From the NCBI GenBank assembly GCA_937894935.1, contig CALAYC010000131.1, forward strand, positions 1 to 42,050: a stretch of DNA of 42,050 bases, written 5' to 3'. The notes beneath the pieces were generated by a model. That model saw nothing but the letters and a program-made list of their open reading frames with translations. It was not told the origin of the DNA and made no database searches. Numbering within the stretch: the stretch's first letter is position 1; each line of letters begins with the position of its first letter. Position numbers and translations under genes: made by a program. Origin of the DNA: an uncultured Verrucomicrobiota bacterium. GTDB lineage: Bacteria > Verrucomicrobiota > Verrucomicrobiia > Limisphaerales > JADLHS01. Below are positions 26,401 through 33,801 of the stretch, piece after piece.

Positions 26401-29400
26401 CCGCTCCGCTGCGCGACGACCTGTTGCACGCGTCTGCCGTTTTCAGTCGCCTGCTGAAGCTGCACTTCAGTTCCACCACTAAAGCGCGTCAACACCGCTG
26501 GCTCGGTCAACACGGTCAACACCGCGCCTTTCTCCGCTCCCCATCGAATCTTCGCTGTCCCTGTGACGAATTCCTTCTCAACCATTATCTGCTGCGTCAC
26601 AAGCTCCGGCACATCTGCCGCCGCCGATACTTTTGCCTTCGATGAAGTCGCACAACCGCTTCCCACGAGCCCGAGCAAACCGACGATTAACATCGCCGCT
26701 GTTGCCGAAGCCACTTTCGTTTCCTCTGCCACTCGCTGCGGCACGAGCCAGAGTTGTCGCAACAGCGGAGTCAACACGTGAACCACAATAAGACCTGCGA
26801 GCACGACGAAGAACCACGGCGCGCCATTCGGCAATCGCAACGCGGCCCACGCCAACAACAGCCCACCAATCACCTGCAAACTCCACGCACTCCATCCATT
26901 TCGCCGCCACGCCGCAAACCACAATCCAGCGGCAATCGCTCCCAGCACCAGCGATGCAAACACTCCGCCTGACACGATCGGTTTTGCGACATTCGCCACT
27001 TCCACGGTCAACACACTTCCGGCCTGTTGCACCGGCGCGAGGAACGTGATTTCGCTCGGTGTCACCGCCGCGTAAGCAGCGACGTCATTCACCAACCGCA
27101 CGCCCATCATTGCCGCCAACAGAACCGCGACAAATCCCACAACCAATCCAGTTGCACGCCGCGCGCAATAACGATGTCCGGTGGCTCGACCCGCCCAGAT
27201 CCACGCACCGAGTGTCAGCAACAACAGCCCGAAGATCGTTGCGACAGAAGTCAGCAATTGCGTTCGGTTCTCTTCGTAGCAACGCGCTAACTGCGCAAAT
27301 CCGGAAACATCCGGCACACCGCCGACCGGCGTCAGCGAACCGCGTTGATAAATTAAATGTTGGCCCGCATCCGGCTCGATTTTCCATTCCGCCAACATCA
27401 CCGGCGCACTCACAATCGGCACCGCCACTGCCACCTGCTCTGAATTTCCGGATTTCGCCGCCAGTTTCAGTTCCAATTTCAACACCGCATTCGGATCGGC
27501 CTGCTGCGGCAGCGGAATCAGATTCGCATCGCGATCTTTCACCGGCACAACCGTCGCCCCGTTCACCAGCGCCGACCACAATTCAACACCCGCTGGCAGC
27601 GTGAGACGAAAATTCGGATTGCCGCGACTCTTCACAAAGTACGTCGCACTGGTCAGCACCTGGCCTTCTTTGGAAATCCGCGTTACAAGCGATGCCCGGT
27701 CCACCACTTGATCCAACGACTTGCCTTGCTCCAGCGGACTCAGCGCGAGGCGCAGATTGAACGGACGCGATGTATAGCGATATGCCGTGAGAATGGGTGC
27801 ATCGAAAAACAATCGATATTCCGCCGGCACTTCCGCGGTTTCCAACGCCAGCAACCCCGGCGAAACTTCCGCCGGCGTCACCCGAAATTGATACGCGCTG
27901 ATGATAAGCGTATGCCCGGATTCCGATTGGGCATCCAGGGGTCGCGCTCCGGTGAACGTCAACGTTTCACCTTGTCCTTGAAACGTGCGTTCATACGTCG
28001 CCAACAACGTGTACGTGCCCGCAACCGGCGCATGTAATTGCACGAGGTAACCATTCGTCGTCTTCTGCCAGTTGCGCACATCTTTTCCCGTGAACTCCAC
28101 ATTGCCGTATTCATCCGACAGCTCCACGTGCAACACCGCCACCGGCGCACCCGAAATCAGATACGTCATCACACTGCTGCCGTACGCCACGCCTTCCGCC
28201 ACCGAAAACAAATGCAACACATCCGCCTGCACCGTTTGCGGCAACCGCTCAACCCGCAGCGATGCCTGCCAACCCGGCTCACTGATGCGAAACGACGTCT
28301 GTAAATTCGCCACCTGTCGCGGAAAAAATGCCGGCGCCAATTCGCTCAAAGCGATGGTGCGTTCTGGCGTCAGACGAAATCCCGCCTCAGTCGAAATGCC
28401 AATATTGCCGCGAACTGATTTTGCCTGTGCGACTTCAACTCGTGGCAAATTCCAAATCGCTTCGTCCAACGATTTATTTCGCTCCAGACGTAATTGCACC
28501 AACTGCCGCCCGACCACCGGTTGACCGTAAACAATCCGAAGTTCGTTTTGTTCCAACGCCCCGCTCTCCGCATTCGATGAGAGAACGGACTCACTTAAAA
28601 AGTAATCGGTCATCCCCGATGCGTTCAGTCGCGCAATTGCATAGCCCTTCGGCACGCGCACCAGTAATTCGCGCAGCGGCGCCTCGCGCACTTCCACTTC
28701 CAGCTCCGCTTCAATCGCCAACTCATTGTGCCCGTGATGATAGGTGAGCACCTGCGACACGCTCAGTTCCGGCAAAATCTGATCCGCCTGTAATTGCAAC
28801 GCGTAATCGCTACCGGAAAACCGATAAGCGAATCGCTGCCCACCGCTCGGTCGCAACACCGCTTTCGTCGCTTCAGTATCAGGAAATTGCTCTGGCGAAA
28901 TCTGCGACAGCCCGCGCGCTTGTAATACTTCCAATCGCACTGCCCCTTCGTTCACCACTCGAATGTAACCCGCCAATCGCGTCGCTCCCTCCGGTTGCAC
29001 TTGCACCATTTCCGCACTTTGAGGAAACGCGCCCAACGGCGATTGCAAATGCACCTGCACAGCAAACGCGTCTTTCTGCGGCTGATTCAGTTGAACGATC
29101 AATCGCCGTTTCTCGCGCTCCGATGCAACCGGTTCGAGATGCCACGACAAAACGTTCTCACCGGAAACTCGCGTCACCTCACCCGCGCCGCGCAACAGCA
29201 TCGTCACGCGACTCAGCTCGCCTTGCATCACTTTGAGGTCCAGCCATGCGACCTGCCGCATCAAGCCAGGACTCACGCTCACTTGCGACAACATCTCCGC
29301 CGCGTAGAAAAGTTTTCCCTCCTCTTCCGGTCGCGCTTCTTTCCACGACAGTTTTACCGCGCCGTCCACCGGCAGATAGCTGACAAAGTTGCTGCCAACG

Positions 29401-29870
29401 CGCTCCACCCGCGCCGCACCCGTAAATTCAAACTGCGTGTCCGCCGCCACCCCGCGCAATTCCACCGGTCGCAATGCACTTGATGCGACCCGAAAATCCA
29501 CCGACTTCCAACCCGCCTGTTGCTTCACCGCTGCGGCAAACTTCAGCGTAATCGGATACTTTCCGCTGCGTTCGAAACCCGCCACATATCGCCCCTGCTC
29601 CGCACGCAATTGCCATTTCGGATTGCTACTTAATTCCGTCAGCGCCACCGCGCCTGATAGCAGTTCCAGTGTTCCTCCATTCGCCGATTCTACATTCGCC
29701 GTCGCCGTCAACACGAACTCGGCGTTGTCCGCGCTCAGATTTCCAATCAGTTGAAAGTTCGAAAGCGTCACTGAATTCGTCTCCGACGACTCCGATTGTC
29801 CGAACCCGATTCGCGGCAATAACAACGCCAAGACGATCCCAAGCCTGAGGAAATAAATCCGATTTTTCAT
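23439..29870 (-). CDS. Giant envelope protein with two duplicated modules (2143 aa)
   Basis: An exported membrane protein of unknown function. A signal peptide (about residues 1-24) leads into a beta-rich extracytoplasmic region. A membrane block follows with about five or six helices (near 870-894, 906-927, 965-988, 996-1013, 1017-1037 and 1057-1073). The last of these reads like a lipoprotein signal, ending LVGSGC at C1073. A second beta-rich region, a TPR-like helical stretch (about 1940-2010) and a C-terminal helix (2111-2130) complete it. Residues 217-850 and 1276-1913 look like copies of one module, since matching phrases keep an offset of about 1060. It lies 107 bases downstream of the VWA gene in a sigma factor cluster. 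No known domain was recognised. The frame is open throughout. Confidence 0.88.
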   Translation of the reverse strand: MKNRIYFLRLGIVLALLLPRIGFGQSESSETNSVTLSNFQLIGNLSADNAEFVLTATANVESANGGTLELLSGAVALTELSSNPKWQLRAEQGRYVAGFERSGKYPITLKFAAAVKQQAGWKSVDFRVASSALRPVELRGVAADTQFEFTGAARVERVGSNFVSYLPVDGAVKLSWKEARPEEEGKLFYAAEMLSQVSVSPGLMRQVAWLDLKVMQGELSRVTMLLRGAGEVTRVSGENVLSWHLEPVASEREKRRLIVQLNQPQKDAFAVQVHLQSPLGAFPQSAEMVQVQPEGATRLAGYIRVVNEGAVRLEVLQARGLSQISPEQFPDTEATKAVLRPSGGQRFAYRFSGSDYALQLQADQILPELSVSQVLTYHHGHNELAIEAELEVEVREAPLRELLVRVPKGYAIARLNASGMTDYFLSESVLSSNAESGALEQNELRIVYGQPVVGRQLVQLRLERNKSLDEAIWNLPRVEVAQAKSVRGNIGISTEAGFRLTPERTIALSELAPAFFPRQVANLQTSFRISEPGWQASLRVERLPQTVQADVLHLFSVAEGVAYGSSVMTYLISGAPVAVLHVELSDEYGNVEFTGKDVRNWQKTTNGYLVQLHAPVAGTYTLLATYERTFQGQGETLTFTGARPLDAQSESGHTLIISAYQFRVTPAEVSPGLLALETAEVPAEYRLFFDAPILTAYRYTSRPFNLRLALSPLEQGKSLDQVVDRASLVTRISKEGQVLTSATYFVKSRGNPNFRLTLPAGVELWSALVNGATVVPVKDRDANLIPLPQQADPNAVLKLELKLAAKSGNSEQVAVAVPIVSAPVMLAEWKIEPDAGQHLIYQRGSLTPVGGVPDVSGFAQLARCYEENRTQLLTSVATIFGLLLLTLGAWIWAGRATGHRYCARRATGLVVGFVAVLLAAMMGVRLVNDVAAYAAVTPSEITFLAPVQQAGSVLTVEVANVAKPIVSGGVFASLVLGAIAAGLWFAAWRRNGWSAWSLQVIGGLLLAWAALRLPNGAPWFFVVLAGLIVVHVLTPLLRQLWLVPQRVAEETKVASATAAMLIVGLLGLVGSGCATSSKAKVSAAADVPELVTQQIMVEKEFVTGTAKIRWGAEKGAVLTVLTEPAVLTRFSGGTEVQLQQATENGRRVQQVVAQRSGTFDLEVRYQVRIAKGASESKFGLPTPYGLVNRAEVMVLRQDVDVFSAQAVSVQREFVNSNTVAKLVLSPVTGAQLGWKPRSRDAKHEKAVFYAEWSQLYVPAAGVIEGAHQVAIRPAQGELTELLFNVPRRVTVTDVLDGNLRKQEAESRVSLWRFDPDTRKLRVTLARPQSRPFTVLVRSQVSIGTFPMEQTVGLLSVAGAAGEIGLLGLATGNEVQLDQVNVEKLSALNLEDFPANLVPTLSAQIPGLTVRRAFRYADSGATVSLQASAVEPDVRVETQDTLSLGEDRTVLASSATVDISRAGIFRLSFVLPNGFDVESISGAAMSHWTELKTEVGRVITLHLKGKTEGRQQFSISLAGSGVKATRGWVVPQLSFREANKQQGTLLVVPEQGMQLQTVTAEGLSQLDPQRAGIRQKGVLAFRILQSAWQLALDVEQVEPWVQVTSLQHATVTEAQVKISANLRYQIENTGLKTLHVYLPTNAESVRFSGDLVADFLRKPDAVTNGLQLWEVKLQRRVIGSYLLQVNYQTLMPEQADEVVLRGVRASEVNLQRGFVTVQTGGRVQVNPDATSQSLQPTEWQSVPRSLQQNLGTVLANYAFRLVDPAFALPLKLERHEAVKLLPARVHQVEFTSVISDAGVMLTQARLEISPGDKRLLHVKLPVGANYWFAFVNQNGVWPWREGATILIPLDQPSRDEKPVPVEIFYSSQVGKGGRDLDLELLAPKFDLPLENITWRVHLNEKWEVKRWAGTMQFADERLEAATGTLDLQSYLQREVMWQREKTQEAEQLLAFGNRALELGAPQQARRAFQSAYGLSTHDNAFNEDARVQLHNLKLQQALVGLNVRQAATLGDTTGLSKRFRDLRGAKELNYTQQDAKGIIERNDAEENAATMRLAEKLIQQQEAAVPAAAAIRASIPTQGRVLTFQRSVAVDREADLRVSLKAGAARTASAGMKVMMLVTTLLVFGGTAAMIRLVRGSARANVGV

Positions 29871-29977
29871 AAAGAAGATTCTGGATTGAACTCGCTATCT
29901 ATGTGACGAACACCTGTCGTCCGTGGTCATGCGGCCAGATTTCCGGACGTAATTTCTCAGACGGAAACGGCGACGTT

Positions 29978-32710
29978 TTACTCCCCGCTAAGTCTCTTCG
30001 CCTGCCGAATCATCCATTCCAACTTCTGCGGGCGCGGATCTGCGCCGTAGGTTTCAGGCACACCACGCAACAGTTCCAGCAACTCATCCAACTTCACATC
30101 CGCCGCATACGGACTGCCCGCCAACCATTCGGAAAATGCACTCGCGCTCGCCGCCAATCGCATCGCCGCGCTTGCTTGTTCGAGAGAAATTGCCTGCCCC
30201 GTGTATGGCACGTCCCACGCCTGTTCGCGATAATCCGTCGTGCCAGGAACTTTGTAGCGCACTCGAACCGTGCCCAGCGGCCCTGTGCCAGTCGGATTCA
30301 CCGCCACCACGTACAGCGCATTGCCCGCCTCCTGCGCTGCAATCTCCGCCGCATCCACGGTGTTATCGCGGAATTGTTCCTGAGTCAGTTGATGCTTCGC
30401 GTAGCCGATCTGGCGATATGAAGTAACCCGCGCGGGATTGAATTCCACTTGCACTTTCACGTCCGACGCCGCGACCTGTAACGCACCAGCAAGTTGACCG
30501 ACAAAATCGCTTGCTGCTTCTTCCGGCGAATTCACAAAGCCATAACGCCCGTCGCCATTGCGTGAAAGCGTCTCCAGCAGATTATCATTCAACCCTTCCC
30601 AACCGATGCCGAAACAATCCAGCGCAATGCCTTGTTTCCGTCGCGCCTCAACGTGTTGCTTGAGCGATTCCGGCTCTACCTCGCCAAGATTCGCCGCGCC
30701 GTCGGTAAGCAACACAACGCGATTGATACCGCCTGCGACGTAATGCCTGGCCGCCGTTTCGTACGCCAGACGCATCGCCGCTTCGAGATTCGTCCCGCCT
30801 TGCGGCGTCAAACCACTCACCTGATCCACAACCGTCGCCGCCTGATCACCGGCAATGCCATCCGCCACCAACCGCGCCGTTCGCGCAAATGTGACGACGC
30901 TCAATTTGTCCTGCGACTGCAATTGCGTCACCAACACCCGCAACGCTTCGCGAACGATGCGCACGCGATCCGCTCGCTCCATCGAACCCGAGTTATCCAG
31001 CAACAACACGACGTTCAACGGTCGTCCCGCTTGTCGCCCTGTCGCCGCCGTTTTCAGCGAGAACCGCAACAAATCCTGTCCATGCGCAAACGGGTACCGT
31101 GCCCGCTCCCACGCGAAGCTAATCGGCGCGCCGCCTCGCGGTTCAGGATCACGATAATCAAATGTGTTGATGAATTCCTCGCTGCGAATGCTCGCACGAT
31201 CCGGCAATTGCCCTTGGTCGAGACTCGCCGCCGCAAGCTTGAACGATACATCACTGACGTTGAGCGAAAACGTGGAGAAATTATTTTCACTCGTTAAAAT
31301 CTCCGGCTGCGGAATCGGCGCATTGGTCGCACTCTTCTTCGAAACCAATTGCGCAATATCGCGTGCCCGGTCGGACTCAGCTTTCGCCGCCGCACGGTCT
31401 AAACTCTCCCTTTTTTTCACCCCCGCAACCTGTTGGTCCGTGACATCGGGTTCTTTCGTCAACTTTGCAAGCGAGGACTCTGGTAACAATCGAGGTAACA
31501 CCTCACGTTGTTCGCCGCTCGAAAAAGCTTTCACCTTGTCGTCGCTCTCCTGATTTCTCGGGCGGTTTACCTCCTCCTTAAAAGAATCGGCGAACTCGTT
31601 CTGATATTCGTCGGATTCAGTCAATATTTGAGACCGAGAAGCTCTTGACGGTGCTGCCTCGCCCCTTGGCATCAAGCGTCCCGATTCCGCCAACCTGATC
31701 CCAGCATCCGATTGCTGCTTTGCCTCCCCGAGTCGATCAAATGCCAGCTCATTCCCACCGCGACTTTCCCTCACGCCATTCGTCTTTTGATAATCGAGAT
31801 AACCGCCGCTGGCACCACCGCCACCTGCGCCGCCCGTAACATTGACGCGTGGGACAAGAAAATCGTTTCTCGTCCCCGGCGAACTCGGCGCATTAACCTC
31901 TCTACCGGCCAACCCCAGTGCGCTATAAAACTTTTCCGGAGCGACAGTAAACGTCCGTGTTTCAAGCGGCGCCGCTGGCTGTTCAACAAGAGTCACCTCC
32001 GGTTCTGAAACAACTTCAGTCCCTCGGTTCACCGACGAAGCTGAACTCACTCGCCCAAAATTTAGCGCCTTTCGTTCACTTAAATTTTCATCGGGAGCAG
32101 GTGTTTGCAGCAGGTTTTTGTCCCGCGCGGCATCGGCGTTAAAATAACCAAGAGTCCGTGCTGGTTCCGGAGTCGCCACCGGAATCGAAGAACTTTCCAC
32201 AGGAATCAACCCAACGCCCTCGGCCGCCTGATCCCCCTCAACCCGTTCGACCGCACTCATCGCGTATCGCTCGGTCCTGACCCCCGACCAGTTTCCAGAC
32301 GATTTGGTTTTCGCGCGATTTACGGTCGGCAAAAGGGTCGCCGCCAGGAGGCCACAAATCACAATTGTTGCCGCCACCGCCAGCAGCAAATGCGAACGCT
32401 CTCGACGCACCGGCGCAGCAATTTCCTTCGGCGTCACCGTCTTGAAATGCGCCAGCAATTTTTCCCGGCGCGCTTCCGAAAGTTTGCGCTGCGTCGCCGT
32501 TTCGCTGTCGGTTGCTTCCGATGTTTTCACTGTTTCGCGCACCAACGCCGCCGCGTGGTGCAAGCGCGCAAACATCTTCGCCAACTCCCCGTCTTGCTCC
32601 ATCGCGCGATGCAGTGCCGCCGCTTCTTCCGCCGATAATTCCCCCAGTAACAGCGCCGTCAGACGTTGCTCGATTTCGTCGCGCGATGATTGCGGAAAGT
32701 CAGGATTCAT
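29978..32710 (-). CDS. VWA protein with anti-sigma-like N-terminus (YfbK-type)
   Basis: A 910-aa membrane protein. Residues 1-60 resemble the cytoplasmic helical part of anti-sigma factors (LLLGELSAEEAAALHRAMEQ) but lack the zinc-binding HxxxCxxC motif. One membrane helix follows (about 107-130), then a long low-complexity periplasmic linker with a Gly-rich patch (293-303). A vWF_A N-terminal segment (about 477-520, FSTFSLNVSDVSF) precedes the VWA domain (about 565-740), whose MIDAS residues are D572, S574 and S576 (DNSGSM), T640 and D670. The C-terminal part (about 755-910) matches the DUF3520 pattern. I start at the ATG at 32710; the sigma factor gene ends 192 bases upstream. It probably holds the sigma factor and senses something outside the membrane through the VWA domain. 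Confidence 0.92.
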   Translation of the reverse strand: MNPDFPQSSRDEIEQRLTALLLGELSAEEAAALHRAMEQDGELAKMFARLHHAAALVRETVKTSEATDSETATQRKLSEARREKLLAHFKTVTPKEIAAPVRRERSHLLLAVAATIVICGLLAATLLPTVNRAKTKSSGNWSGVRTERYAMSAVERVEGDQAAEGVGLIPVESSSIPVATPEPARTLGYFNADAARDKNLLQTPAPDENLSERKALNFGRVSSASSVNRGTEVVSEPEVTLVEQPAAPLETRTFTVAPEKFYSALGLAGREVNAPSSPGTRNDFLVPRVNVTGGAGGGGASGGYLDYQKTNGVRESRGGNELAFDRLGEAKQQSDAGIRLAESGRLMPRGEAAPSRASRSQILTESDEYQNEFADSFKEEVNRPRNQESDDKVKAFSSGEQREVLPRLLPESSLAKLTKEPDVTDQQVAGVKKRESLDRAAAKAESDRARDIAQLVSKKSATNAPIPQPEILTSENNFSTFSLNVSDVSFKLAAASLDQGQLPDRASIRSEEFINTFDYRDPEPRGGAPISFAWERARYPFAHGQDLLRFSLKTAATGRQAGRPLNVVLLLDNSGSMERADRVRIVREALRVLVTQLQSQDKLSVVTFARTARLVADGIAGDQAATVVDQVSGLTPQGGTNLEAAMRLAYETAARHYVAGGINRVVLLTDGAANLGEVEPESLKQHVEARRKQGIALDCFGIGWEGLNDNLLETLSRNGDGRYGFVNSPEEAASDFVGQLAGALQVAASDVKVQVEFNPARVTSYRQIGYAKHQLTQEQFRDNTVDAAEIAAQEAGNALYVVAVNPTGTGPLGTVRVRYKVPGTTDYREQAWDVPYTGQAISLEQASAAMRLAASASAFSEWLAGSPYAADVKLDELLELLRGVPETYGADPRPQKLEWMIRQAKRLSGE

Positions 32711-32902
32711 GACGAAAAGCGGGTAGCGTAATTGCGTCACCAGTCGGGCGCGTCACTCCGTGCGCGCCGACTTCGCCGGAAACCGAGGCTAAAGCTCGAT
32801 CCGATGCAGTTCCTTGAATGTTGAGCGATTCCTTCTGAAGAAATTCCTGATCCGGAATCAATGCCAACGACGGCAACGGTTGGAAACGAGTAAACTCCCG
32901 AT

Positions 32903-33460
32903 TCACAGTGCACCTCCGGTTTTAGCGAGTTCAGCGGCGACCTTTTTCAGCGCGTGATGCAGTAAATATCCAACGTGTCCGGTTTTTAATCCCGTCCGCG
33001 TCGCGATTTCCTGATAGGACAAATTTTCGTGAAACTTCAGTCGCACCAATTCGCGGCTTCGCTCATCCAGACTTTCGAGACTGAGCCGCACCAGACCGAT
33101 ACTCTCCAATCGCGCAATCTGTTCATCCGGCATCAACAACGGATCAATCAACTCGTGTCCGCCTTCGGCGCTGTTGTTCGCCGGTTGATCGAGCGAAACG
33201 ATTTTTGCCGCCTGACGTCGCTGGTTCAGCGCCAGATTATGCACGGTGCGATACAACCAGCGTCGCGGATCGCGCACCTCTTCAAATTGAGCGTGAAGTT
33301 TCATAAACGCCTCCTGCACGAGATCCTCTGCCGCCTCCAACTCCCCGCTCAGCCGCAACGCGTAACTCAGCAGCGGCGATTCCAGCGCCAAAAACACTTC
33401 CTCTATCGTCCCCCACGCGGGCGATTTGATACTGGCATCTTCTGGGCGCATTACGGCCAT
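32903..33460 (-). CDS. RNA polymerase ECF-type sigma factor
   Basis: A 185-aa sigma-70 factor of the extracytoplasmic function type. Region 2 (about residues 20-85) shows LLSYALRLSGELEAAEDLVQEAFMKL with the DPRRWLYRTVHNLALNQRR helix. Region 4 (about 130-178) shows LDERSRELVRLKFHENLSYQEIATRTG and a helix-turn-helix. There is no region 1.1 or 3. I start at the ATG at 33460; a GTG at 33514 would add 18 poorly matching residues, so the exact start is uncertain. The next gene on the strand codes for a membrane protein with an anti-sigma-like N-terminus, which suggests a sigma/anti-sigma pair controlling this cluster. The stop codon overlaps the GTG of a possible small reading frame that leads to the VWA gene. 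Confidence 0.92.
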   Translation of the reverse strand: MAVMRPEDASIKSPAWGTIEEVFLALESPLLSYALRLSGELEAAEDLVQEAFMKLHAQFEEVRDPRRWLYRTVHNLALNQRRQAAKIVSLDQPANNSAEGGHELIDPLLMPDEQIARLESIGLVRLSLESLDERSRELVRLKFHENLSYQEIATRTGLKTGHVGYLLHHALKKVAAELAKTGGAL

Positions 33461-33801
33461 CGAATCCGCTTTACTGAACTTCGCGTCATGCAAACAGCCC
33501 GGCGTGCTGGTCACAAGAGGTCATTCTCGTGTTTATACGACACCGGCAGTCTCGATTTCTTAGACGTAAAAGAAAAAATTTTGCTCCCCGGAAAGAACTT
33601 ATGAAGACAACGAACGACTTTGCCGGCCCGCTATCAGGAAAAGCCGATGAAAGACTGAACGAAAAGAAGGCCCAGCGTTAATGAGAGACGTTACACGACC
33701 GAAAAATCAATCGATCGCCGCTCCTGGTGCTGTTTTGCCTCCTTTGCGGCAATCAAGAGAGTGACCGATAAAAAATCGGCACCGTTTCCTCCAAAACCAC
33801 C
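33461..33801. other. Intergenic region between kbl and the sigma factor gene
   Basis: This 341-base stretch must hold the sigma factor promoter (minus strand); TATAAA on the minus strand near 33533-33538 is a possible -10 element. On the plus strand a 26-codon reading frame at 33601-33681 has GGAAAG five bases before its ATG. It is followed, with overlapping TAATG, by another short frame. CCGAT/ATCGG at about 33763-33777 can form a small hairpin. No other gene can be supported. Confidence 0.4.

Noticed and set aside
33763..33777. CCGAT/ATCGG hairpin as the kbl terminator
   Set aside because: The stem is only five base pairs and no T-run follows it on the minus strand.
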